Positions 23,588-29,677 of a DNA stretch of 29,677 bases are shown one piece after another. This DNA is from Gemmatimonadota bacterium (lineage in GTDB: Bacteria; Gemmatimonadota; Gemmatimonadetes; Gemmatimonadales; Gemmatimonadaceae). Made by a program: the position numbers and the translations under genes. The notes under the pieces were generated by a model. That model was given only the letters and a program-made list of their open reading frames with translations. It was not told where the DNA came from and searched no databases. Within the stretch, counting starts at the first letter, position 1. Every line of letters starts with the position of its first letter. The stretch covers positions 1 to 29,677 of the forward strand of contig JAEUJK010000384.1 in assembly GCA_016794735.1 (NCBI GenBank). Direction: 5' to 3'.

Positions 23588-24043
23588 TCAGAGGTCGAAC
23601 TCCTCCCGAATGCCGAAGGCATTGTCGGGTCGGATCGACTGGTGCCCCTGCCCTGCCCGCACGTTGAACATCAGCGGGGCGTGCAGGTTGGCACTCGGTC
23701 GCTCGCCTGGCCGCGTGGGCATCGTCACGATGGCGAGGACGAGGATGTCTTCTGGCGTGGCGGTGGCAAGCCGCGACTTGTCCGCGTCACCCAGCTCCAC
23801 ATGGAAGTGGGCGAAGAACGGGAACGGATCGACGAGCAGGAAGACGAGGGCCGTGTGGTCCAGCGACTGCAACCAATAGAGGCCTTCGCGCGGGGTGGGC
23901 AGCAACGCGAACCGCGTGGCGGTCGGGAAGCCGTACAATCCCTCGGCGAACTCCACCACCTGGTCCGGCGCGACGGTGAGGGGACCGAGCACGTCGGAGT
24001 GCACGGGGAGCAAGGCGGGGGTCAACGTGGCGCCGGCGCTCAT
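23588..24043 (-). CDS. fliW: Flagellar assembly factor FliW
   Basis: FliW binds flagellin and, when free, CsrA, releasing translation of flagellin mRNA. The 151-residue protein has the family pattern: QVVEFAEGLYGFPTATRFALLP, then LYWLQSLDHTALVFLLVDPF and ILVLAIVTMP near residue 100, then NLHAPLMFNVRAGQGHQ. Length is typical. Its start overlaps the flgL stop by four bases and its last codons carry the Shine-Dalgarno-like GGGAGGAG for the giant gene that follows. csrA, often its neighbour in other bacteria, is absent here. Confidence 0.93.
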   Translation of the reverse strand: MSAGATLTPALLPVHSDVLGPLTVAPDQVVEFAEGLYGFPTATRFALLPTPREGLYWLQSLDHTALVFLLVDPFPFFAHFHVELGDADKSRLATATPEDILVLAIVTMPTRPGERPSANLHAPLMFNVRAGQGHQSIRPDNAFGIREEFDL

Positions 24044-24921
24044 CGGAGGTAGTCGGTGAGGGACATGCCCATGATGCGGGACGTGGCCAGCATGGCGGCC
24101 TGGTAGGCGGTCTGGCGGCTCACGAGGTCGGTCACGGCCTTTTCGAGGTCGGCGTCCTGCAGGTTGGAGCGGAACGCCCGGAGTGAGGTGTCGAGGGCGC
24201 CGAGGTTGGCGGATGCAATTTCGAGTTGGGCCGACTGGGCTCCAGATTCGCCGATGAGGACCTGCGTGGCGGCATGGGCACTATCGATGGAAGTGATCGA
24301 TGCCCGGATGGCCACCTCATCGTCGGCGGCGAGGGCGGTGGAGAGCTGGTCGATCGCGGCCAGCACGCCGGAGTTCAGGAACACGTCGGTCGCGTTGTGT
24401 CCCGCCGTGATGCGCAGGTTCGACGAGATCTCCATCCGTCGCGAGCCGGTCGGCGCCGCCGCCGTGAACGGCGGCGTGGAGCTGGTGAGCGGCATCGCGC
24501 TCGACTGGTCGCCGCCGAAGAGGTACTCGCCGTCGACCTTCTGGTTGCCGAGCTGGATGGCGGCCTGCAGGATCTGGTCGACCTCCGACTTCACCGTGAG
24601 CCGCGTGGCGGCATTCGCGGTTGAGGTGCCCTGGGAGATCGCGAGCTCCTTCACCCGCTCGAGGAGCTGCGTCACCGAACTCAGTGCCTGCTCCTCGGAC
24701 GCCATGCGCGAGGACGCCGCGTTGATCGTTCGCTGGTACTGCTCGATGGCCCGCAGCGACGAACCGGCGGACACAATGGCGGTGGCGGCCGAGGGGTCGT
24801 CGGATCCCTGTTCGACCCTCAGGCCGGTCGTTGCCCGGTGCTGGGCATCGTCGACGGCTCGCAGGGATTTCTGCAGGGACACGAGCGCATTACGCGTGGT
24901 CAGGTTGTTCGTGATCCGCAT
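24040..24921 (-). CDS. flgL: Flagellar hook-filament junction protein FlgL (HAP3)
   Basis: FlgL joins the hook (through FlgK) to the filament. The 293-residue protein has the flagellin-like N-terminus MRITNNLTTRNALVSLQKSL and the RATTGLRVEQGSDDPSAAT region. It has the FlgL-typical GEYLFGGDQS and the C-terminal helix LQDADLEKAVTDLVSRQTAY ending MSLTDYLR. Length is close to E. coli FlgL (317). flgK, nearly always its upstream partner, is not present: a divergent regulator gene starts 119 nt away. It heads the minus-strand unit with fliW. Confidence 0.92.
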   Translation of the reverse strand: MRITNNLTTRNALVSLQKSLRAVDDAQHRATTGLRVEQGSDDPSAATAIVSAGSSLRAIEQYQRTINAASSRMASEEQALSSVTQLLERVKELAISQGTSTANAATRLTVKSEVDQILQAAIQLGNQKVDGEYLFGGDQSSAMPLTSSTPPFTAAAPTGSRRMEISSNLRITAGHNATDVFLNSGVLAAIDQLSTALAADDEVAIRASITSIDSAHAATQVLIGESGAQSAQLEIASANLGALDTSLRAFRSNLQDADLEKAVTDLVSRQTAYQAAMLATSRIMGMSLTDYLR

Positions 24922-24990
24922 GCCGGTGGGAAACGGGCTCCGGCGAGGCGGAAGAAGTTGCCTATGCGCGTCCGGAGCGTCTGGGGAGCA

Positions 24991-25017
24991 GTATCGGCCG
25001 CCTCAACCGGCCCTGAA
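24991..25017 (-). promoter_or_regulatory. Sigma-28-like promoter candidate of flgL-fliW unit
   Basis: On the minus strand TTCA (25017-25014) is followed after 15 nt by GCCGATAC (24998-24991), the same -10 as before flgM. The -35 is poorer than TCAAG and the spacing differs by about two bases. It lies in the 119-nt gap between divergent flgL and the sigma-54 activator gene. Confidence 0.55.
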
Positions 25018-25040
25018 CCCCGGCACGTCCTTCCCACCTC

Positions 25041-26468
25041 ATGGCCACAATCCTTTACGTCGACGACGAACCGTCGATCGGCATGATCCTCGACGACACC
25101 CTGACGCAGGCGGGGCATCGCGCCCTCGGGGCGTCCAACGTGGTCGAGGCCCTCCAGGTCCTGTCCCGGGAGACGGTCGACCTGATCATCTCGGACTACC
25201 GGATGCCCGGCCTCACGGGGCTCGAGTTCCTCGCCCTGCTCCAGCGCGAGGGATACGACATCCCGCTGATCATGGTGACGGGATACGCCTCTATTGAACA
25301 CGCGGTCAGCGCCATCAAGGCCGGCGCCATCGACTACATTACGAAGCCGATCCGCACCCAGCAGCTGGAGCTCGCCGTCGAGCAGGCGCTGGAATACGTG
25401 CGCCTGCGGCGCGAGAACGAGTCGCTTCGTCGCGAGGTCATGGAGTTCCGCAGCGAACGCGCGGTCATCGGCGAGGCGCAGGAGATCCGCAAGATCCAGC
25501 AGACGATCGCGATGGTGGCGCCGACGCGCGCCACGGTCCTGCTGCAAGGCGAGAGTGGCACCGGCAAGGAGCTGTTCGCCCGTGCCATCCACGACCAGAG
25601 CGACCGGCGGGATCGTCCCTTCATCAAGCTGAACTGCGCGGCACTCCCGGATGGGCTCATCGAGAGTGCGCTCTTCGGCCACGAACGCGGCGCGTTCACC
25701 GGGGCGGTCAAGCGCGTGGAAGGTGCCTTCGAGCGCGCCAATGGCGGCACGCTGCTGCTCGATGAAGTCTCCGAGATGAAGCTGGAATTGCAGGCCAAGC
25801 TGCTGCGCGTGCTGCAGGAACAGGAGTTCGAGCGCGTGGGTGGCACGACGCCGATTCGCGTGGACGTGCGCGTGGTCGCCACGACCAATCGCAACCTCGC
25901 CGAGTTCGCGGCCAGCGGCGCATTTCGCCAGGACCTGTACTATCGATTGAGCGTGGTCCCGATCTTCATCCCCGCATTGCGTGAGCGGCAGGAAGACATC
26001 CCCATGCTCGCGTATCGCTTTGCGCTGCGCACCGCGGCCGAGGTGGGGAAGGAAGTCACGGCGATCGCGCCCGAGGCGCTGCAGATCCTGCAGTCGTATC
26101 CGTGGCCGGGGAACGTGCGCGAGCTGCAGCATGCGGTGGAGCGCGCGGTGATCCTCACGCACGACCAGGTGCTGCAGGCGCACCTCTTCGACCAGCAGCG
26201 CGGCGGATCGATCCAGACACTCGTTCAGCAAGTGCTCTCGCGCGCGACGCCGACCACGCTCGCGGCGCTGCATGTCGGCTCGACGGCACCGCCGAACGGG
26301 ATCGTGCTCGCCACGCTCAATGTCGACGAGGCGGAGAAGGCCCTGATCAAGCGCGCCCTCGAGATGACCGGCGGCAACCGCACGCGCACGGCGGAATTGC
26401 TCGGCATTTCCGTCCGCACATTGCGGAACAAGCTCAACGGCCCGACGCGCGAACCGGTGGCGACATAG
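25041..26468 (+). CDS. NtrC-family sigma-54-dependent response regulator (FlgR/FleR-like)
   Basis: Predicted activator of sigma-54 promoters, 475 residues. The receiver has Asp8/Asp9, phospho-acceptor Asp52 (LIISDYRMPG) and Lys102. The AAA+ domain has Walker A GESGTGKE at 170-177, the sigma-54 contact GAFTGA at 217-222, Walker B GGTLLLDE near 235-242 and RQDLYYRL and YPWPGNVREL further on. The Fis-type helix-turn-helix (GNRTRTAELLGISVRTLRNK) is near 435-455. All key residues are intact. It lies between the late flagellar block and the flgB operon, which has a sigma-54-like promoter, so flagellar control is the likely job. The cognate kinase is not in the window. No strong Shine-Dalgarno is visible. 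Confidence 0.9.
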   Translation: MATILYVDDEPSIGMILDDTLTQAGHRALGASNVVEALQVLSRETVDLIISDYRMPGLTGLEFLALLQREGYDIPLIMVTGYASIEHAVSAIKAGAIDYITKPIRTQQLELAVEQALEYVRLRRENESLRREVMEFRSERAVIGEAQEIRKIQQTIAMVAPTRATVLLQGESGTGKELFARAIHDQSDRRDRPFIKLNCAALPDGLIESALFGHERGAFTGAVKRVEGAFERANGGTLLLDEVSEMKLELQAKLLRVLQEQEFERVGGTTPIRVDVRVVATTNRNLAEFAASGAFRQDLYYRLSVVPIFIPALRERQEDIPMLAYRFALRTAAEVGKEVTAIAPEALQILQSYPWPGNVRELQHAVERAVILTHDQVLQAHLFDQQRGGSIQTLVQQVLSRATPTTLAALHVGSTAPPNGIVLATLNVDEAEKALIKRALEMTGGNRTRTAELLGISVRTLRNKLNGPTREPVAT

Positions 26469-26504
26469 GGCAAAGCCCGCCGCCCCCAAGGCGGCAAGAG
26501 CTTC

Positions 26505-26534
26505 CGCGACGGCAGGAGTTGCGACGCCGTCGCG
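26505..26534. other. 9-bp inverted repeat downstream of the activator gene
   Basis: CGCGACGGC (26505-26513) and GCCGTCGCG (26526-26534) flank a 12-nt loop, 36 nt after the activator stop and about 120 nt upstream of the sigma-54-like promoter. No T-run follows. It could be a terminator element or an activator-binding site; the sequence does not decide. Confidence 0.35.
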
Positions 26535-26607
26535 AGCACGTTCGGGGCTGATTGGAACGCCAGAACCAACATCGCACGTGCTGCAATGACAACGAGTTAG
26601 GTCCTCA

Positions 26608-26644
26608 CCGCGCGCCCTCGACAGGGGGCGCGCGGCTGCGTTTG
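26608..26644 (+). terminator. GC hairpin before flgB promoter
   Basis: CCGCGCGCCC (26608-26617) pairs with GGGCGCGCGG (26626-26635), followed by CTGCGTTTGG. The T-run is weak. Position between the activator gene and the flgB promoter suggests termination of the activator transcript. Confidence 0.5.
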
Positions 26645-26650
26645 GGGGGT

Positions 26651-26665
26651 TGGTCCGCGCATTGC
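26651..26665 (+). promoter_or_regulatory. Sigma-54 (-24/-12) promoter candidate of the flgB operon
   Basis: TGGTCCG-CGCA-TTGC fits the sigma-54 consensus TGGCACG-N4-TTGC at 9 of 11 defined positions, with the required GG-N10-GC spacing. Transcription should start near 26677, about 44 nt before flgB. An NtrC-type activator gene lies immediately upstream. Confidence 0.65.
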
Positions 26666-26720
26666 CCTTTCGGGTTCCTGCTTGTTGTCCCCTTTCCCCG
26701 AACGCTCGAGGCCACCGCTG

Positions 26721-27008
26721 ATGCTCTATGGGTTCTTTGGACGCGTGTCGGCAGCGCCCCGGCTGGTCGAGGCGCTCGATGCGAGTCAGCAGCGCCTGAC
26801 GATGATCGGCCAGCGCGTCGCGGCCGCGAAGGCGCGCAATGAAACGGGATTCGTGCTGCCCACCGATCCCGCCGCCGCTGCGGGCGCGATCGACCTCGAG
26901 ACCGAGATGGCGGCACTCGCCAACGAAGACACCAACAACCAGGCGCTCAATACGCTGCTGCGCGGCACGTATGACACGTTGCGCTCGGTGATCAGGGATC
27001 GCGGATGA
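26721..27008 (+). CDS. flgB: Flagellar basal-body proximal rod protein FlgB, short and divergent
   Basis: FlgB is a proximal rod subunit. This 95-residue product starts MLYGFFGRVSAAPRLVEALD. It keeps the C-terminal family segment (IDLETEMAALANEDTNNQAL, then NTLLRGTYDTLRSVIRDRG) but lacks the NIANADTPGY-type motif expected near residue 30, reading GQRVAAAKARNETGF instead. It is about 40 residues shorter than E. coli FlgB (138). The start at 26721 (GAGG 9 nt upstream) is preferred over an in-frame codon at 26682 because it gives the usual N-terminus. Its stop overlaps flgC by ATGA. Assignment rests mainly on position and the C-terminal half. Confidence 0.75.
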   Translation: MLYGFFGRVSAAPRLVEALDASQQRLTMIGQRVAAAKARNETGFVLPTDPAAAAGAIDLETEMAALANEDTNNQALNTLLRGTYDTLRSVIRDRG

Positions 27009-27526
27009 CCATTCCCCCGATGCTCCCGCTGCCGGGTAACTCCGAACCGCCGACCCGGCCGAACATGTTCCGCCCGCTCGATATCGCGAAGAGCGGGCTC
27101 ACGGCGTATCGCACGCGGATGGAAGTCGCGGCGACGAACATCGCCAATGCGGAGACCACCCGGACCGAAGGTGGTGGCCCGTACCGGCGTCGCGTCGTGC
27201 GCCTCGAGGAAGGCACGCGCGATGGGATCCCGGCCTTCCCGGCGTTGCCCCCGGAGCCTGGGGTGGCCGGCAGTGCACGTTCGGCCTCGCCCACGGACGC
27301 CCTCGGCGGCGTGGAGGTCGTGGCCGTCGAGGAGGACCCGTCCGAGGGTCCCACTGTGTACAACCCCGGCCATCCCGACGCCGACGCAAGCGGTTTCGTG
27401 CGCATGCCGAACGTCCGCGTCACGGATGAGGTGATCGACCTGATGGATGCGCGGCGGCTGTACGAAGCCAACGCGACGGTCTTCCAGGCGGCGCGGCAGA
27501 TGCTGCGACGCGCCCTCGACCTCTAA
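27005..27526 (+). CDS. flgC: Flagellar basal-body rod protein FlgC
   Basis: Proximal rod subunit, 173 residues (E. coli 134). It has the rod N-terminal motif (FRPLDIAKSGLTAYRTRMEV, then ATNIANAETTRTEGGGPYRR), the family signature YNPGHPDADASGFVRMPNV near residue 118 and the C-terminal helix RRLYEANATVFQAARQMLRR. The start at 27005 overlaps flgB (ATGA); an internal ATG at 27065 would give a more standard N-terminus but lacks a Shine-Dalgarno. An inserted segment of about 30 residues (PALPPEPGVAGSARSASP...) lies in the middle. Confidence 0.93.
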   Translation: MTIPPMLPLPGNSEPPTRPNMFRPLDIAKSGLTAYRTRMEVAATNIANAETTRTEGGGPYRRRVVRLEEGTRDGIPAFPALPPEPGVAGSARSASPTDALGGVEVVAVEEDPSEGPTVYNPGHPDADASGFVRMPNVRVTDEVIDLMDARRLYEANATVFQAARQMLRRALDL

Positions 27527-27536
27527 GCCCCCGCCC

Positions 27537-27860
27537 ATGAGCATCAACGGCATTCGCAGCCCCTACACACCGGCAGCACCTCGCCAGGCACCGGCGGTCC
27601 GGCCCGAGACGGCCCGGCCGCTGCCACCGGGCGCGGGCACACGTGAGACCACGGCGCCGGTCGCCCCCACCACCACCAGCAGTGTCGCCGCCCCGCCGGG
27701 CACCGACCCGGAACTGTGGACGGTGCTGACCCCCGACGAACGCGCGTACTTCGCGCGGCTCGGCGCGATGGGACCGTTGACCTATGGTCGCGTCCTGTCC
27801 GGGCAGTCGCCGGCCCCGACGCCCGCCTCGCGCGGGGTTCGCCTCGACGTGAAGGCCTGA
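27537..27860 (+). CDS. Small proline-rich protein of unknown function in basal-body operon
   Basis: A 107-residue product starting MSINGIRSPYTPAAPRQAPA. The first 50 residues are rich in proline, alanine and threonine and look disordered. The conserved-looking core is DPELWTVLTPDERAYFARLG, followed by AMGPLTYGRVL (about 57-87), a likely helical pair. No signal peptide or membrane segment. It fits exactly between flgC (10 nt) and fliE (1 nt) with GC codon use like its neighbours, so it is a real gene of the operon. I do not recognise the family. A role in rod or hook assembly or export is inferred from position. Confidence 0.7.
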   Translation: MSINGIRSPYTPAAPRQAPAVRPETARPLPPGAGTRETTAPVAPTTTSSVAAPPGTDPELWTVLTPDERAYFARLGAMGPLTYGRVLSGQSPAPTPASRGVRLDVKA

Positions 27861-27861
27861 G

Positions 27862-28203
27862 ATGAGTGATCCCATCGGCGCCGCGCGTGGCCTGCTTGGT
27901 GACTTCACCACGTCCGGACTCCAGCAGGACGGCGCGAAGCGCTACACGGTCGACATCGGCAAGGGCGCCGCGTCGGAGGGCCCGGGGAGTTTCCGCGACA
28001 CCATCACCGGGTTCGTGAACCAGGTCTCCGATGCGCAGGACCAGGCCGGCGCGCTGCGCGACGCCCTGCTGAACGGTGAACACGTTGAGCTGCACCGCGT
28101 GACGGCCGCCGCCGCCGAGGCGCGCATCGCGCTGGACTTGATGGTCGAGCTCCGGAACAAGGTGCTCGACGCCTATCGCACGCTGATCTCCATGCAGGGC
28201 TAG
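27862..28203 (+). CDS. fliE: Flagellar hook-basal body adaptor FliE
   Basis: FliE links the MS ring to the rod and is the first substrate of the flagellar export apparatus. The 113-residue protein has the family's central segment (ITGFVNQVSDAQDQAGALRD, then LLNGEHVELHRV) and the diagnostic C-terminus AAEARIALDLMVELRNKVLD AYRTLISMQ. Length is normal. Its ATG lies one base after the preceding stop, and fliF starts 14 nt downstream, the standard order fliE-fliF. Confidence 0.94.
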   Translation: MSDPIGAARGLLGDFTTSGLQQDGAKRYTVDIGKGAASEGPGSFRDTITGFVNQVSDAQDQAGALRDALLNGEHVELHRVTAAAAEARIALDLMVELRNKVLDAYRTLISMQG

Positions 28204-28217
28204 GAGACACCTGACTG

Positions 28218-29677
28218 ATGCTGGAAAGCCTCGATCCCCTCTTTGCCCGTGTTGGTGGCGCGCGACGCGCCGCGACCCTCGGTGTCGGCGTGTTGGCCAT
28301 CGCCCTCATCTTCGGGGTCTCGCGGTGGGCGTCCAAGCCGACCATGGTGCCCATCGTCAGCGGTGCCCCGCTGGAAACGGTGGACCCGGTCACGCAGCGC
28401 CTCACGCAGGAAACCATCCCGTGGGAACTGGGTCGAGGCGGGGCCGACGTCCTCGTCGCGGCCGCCGACCTGCCCCGCGCGCGGGTCGCGCTGGCCAAGG
28501 ACGGCGTCGCCACCTCGGGCTCCGGCGGACGCCGTGGGCTCGAGATCTTCGACGATCCGGCCTACACGATGACGGACTTCACGCAGCGCATCAATTACCG
28601 GCGCGGCCTCGAGGGTGAACTCGAGCGCACGATCGGGCAGATGCGTGGCGTGGCCGCCGCCAAGGTCCATCTCGCGATCCAGGAGACGTCGACCTTCCGC
28701 CGCGCCGACACGAAGTCCACGGCGTCGGTGACGCTCACGCTCCGTGGCAACGAGGAGCCGGGCGCCGATGTCGTGCGTGGGGTTGCCCAACTCGTGGCAT
28801 CCAGCGTGGGCATGGGGCTCGACGCAGAACATGTCAGCGTCCTCGACGGCAGCGGACGACTCCTCACGCGGCCGGCCGACGAGACACCGACGGGGCTGAC
28901 CTCCAAGCAACTCGAGATCCAGCGCGACCTCGAGCAGCACCTCCAGAAGAAGGCCGCTGAACTCGTCACGCAGGTGGTGGGCGTCGAGAATGCGCGCATC
29001 GAGGTGACAGCCGCGATGAACTTCGACCGGCTCGAACGGACGACGTCCACGGTGGACCCGAGCCGCCAGGTCACGGCCACCGAGCAGAAGTCGGAGATCG
29101 TCCCGGGGGCGCAGGGTGGTGCCGCCGCGAGCCAGCAGGCGATCAAGTACGACAACAGCACCAGCACCGAGTCGTTTGCCCAATCCATTGGAACGCTCAA
29201 GCGCCTCACCGTCTCGGTGCTCGTGAATGAGCGCCTCGTCGGCCAGGGGGACAGCGCGCAGTTCCAGCCGCGCGACCCGGTCGAGCTGGCACGCCTGGAT
29301 ACGCTCGTGCGCACGGCCGTCGGCTTCGATTCCGCGCGGGGCGACGTCGTGAACGTCGTCTCGGTGCAGTTCCCGCGGCCGGTGGTGACGCCCGAACCCG
29401 TCGATGCGGGCCCGACGCTGCTGCAGTCCGTGCAGTCGAACCAGGGGATGATCGTCAACGCGGTCGCCCTCCTCATGGCGTTTGTCATCGGGTTCCTCGC
29501 GCTCAAGGCGATCAAGGCCCCGGTCGCGAAGGCCACCGGCACCGCCGCGCTGGCCGCGGCCGGCGCCGGCGCCGCGCTGCCTTCCGGGGTGACGATGCGT
29601 GATGAGGCCTCGTATGCGTTGCCGCCGTCGAGCCGCTTTGACGCCGGCCAGCTGCGGGGGGGCGCACCTGAACTCGG
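28218..29677 (+). CDS. fliF: Flagellar MS-ring protein FliF, C-terminus cut by right edge
   Basis: FliF forms the MS ring in the inner membrane, base of the flagellar motor. About 486 residues are visible. An N-terminal transmembrane helix (about 18-36, ATLGVGVLAIALIFGVSRWA) is followed by the YscJ-like ring-building domains. These include PIVSGAPLETVDPVTQRL, GLEIFDDPAYTMTDFTQRIN and YRRGLEGELERTIGQMRGVA, then VHLAIQETSTFRR. A second transmembrane helix lies at about 410-432 (GMIVNAVALLMAFVIGFLAL). The C-terminal FliG-binding tail is beyond the window. GGAG precedes the ATG by 11 nt. Confidence 0.96.
   Translation, partial: MLESLDPLFARVGGARRAATLGVGVLAIALIFGVSRWASKPTMVPIVSGAPLETVDPVTQRLTQETIPWELGRGGADVLVAAADLPRARVALAKDGVATSGSGGRRGLEIFDDPAYTMTDFTQRINYRRGLEGELERTIGQMRGVAAAKVHLAIQETSTFRRADTKSTASVTLTLRGNEEPGADVVRGVAQLVASSVGMGLDAEHVSVLDGSGRLLTRPADETPTGLTSKQLEIQRDLEQHLQKKAAELVTQVVGVENARIEVTAAMNFDRLERTTSTVDPSRQVTATEQKSEIVPGAQGGAAASQQAIKYDNSTSTESFAQSIGTLKRLTVSVLVNERLVGQGDSAQFQPRDPVELARLDTLVRTAVGFDSARGDVVNVVSVQFPRPVVTPEPVDAGPTLLQSVQSNQGMIVNAVALLMAFVIGFLALKAIKAPVAKATGTAALAAAGAGAALPSGVTMRDEASYALPPSSRFDAGQLRGGAPEL

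Noticed and set aside
26571..26585. TCGCACGTGCTGCAA upstream of flgB, resembling a sigma-54 promoter
   Set aside because: The GG of the -24 box is broken and the spacing to GC is about two bases short; the site at 26651 fits far better.

Overview
The window is GC-rich (roughly two thirds G+C) bacterial chromosome with densely packed genes, many ATGA start/stop overlaps and mostly clear Shine-Dalgarno sites. A Gram-negative, flagellated, chemotactic aerobe is the best fit. The lipoproteins, MlaF-type ABC ATPase, CheD plus CheZ, FliW and TPR-glycosyltransferase content suggest a Gemmatimonadota-like organism, but this is inferred from style and gene content, with no marker gene present to prove it. 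No insertion sequence, CRISPR array, phage or integrated element was seen. No stretch over 300 bases lacks a gene; the longest gaps are 9000-9248 and 26469-26720, and both hold promoter-like signals.

Layout. 1-3049 (minus): F1 ATP synthase operon atpA-atpG-atpD (atpD cut by the window edge), preceded by a long AT-cored palindrome that reads both as a terminator and as a near-consensus Rex redox-repressor box. 3148-5759 (minus): two translationally coupled, paralogous lipoprotein S1-type serine proteases. 5864-7941 (minus): MlaF-like ABC ATPase, Nudix hydrolase and a pseudo-receiver/AraC regulator in one tight unit. 8112-8999 (minus): a primary-type sigma-70 factor with a strong terminator. 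9181-9881 (plus): a textbook promoter, five tRNA genes (Ala, Gly, Val, Arg, Pro) and a terminator. 9917-11502 (plus): membrane M48 metalloprotease followed after 12 nt by tRNA-Arg(TCG).

11561-24921 (minus) is a late flagellar and chemotaxis block. In transcription order it runs flgL, fliW, a giant TPR/glycosyltransferase gene, an FkbM methyltransferase, fliC, fliD, fliS, a FliT/FlgN-like chaperone, a small unknown gene, flgM, cheY, cheZ, cheD and a second single-domain response regulator. 25041 to the right edge (plus) is an NtrC-type sigma-54 activator, then flgB, flgC, a small unknown gene, fliE and fliF (cut by the edge).

The regulatory signals form a plausible hierarchy. An NtrC-like activator gene lies next to a -24/-12 (sigma-54) promoter for the flgB basal-body operon. 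Sigma-28-like elements with the same geometry precede fliC and flgM, and a related one precedes flgL. The fliC leader carries a GGA-loop hairpin near a GGAG Shine-Dalgarno, as expected for CsrA control, with the CsrA antagonist gene fliW nearby. The most unusual items are the TPR-GT9-like/pseudo-methyltransferase/GT4 fusion beside flagellin (probable flagellin glycosylation), a CheD whose catalytic cysteine is serine, the Rex-like box on the ATP synthase operon, and two unassigned small flagellar-cluster genes.
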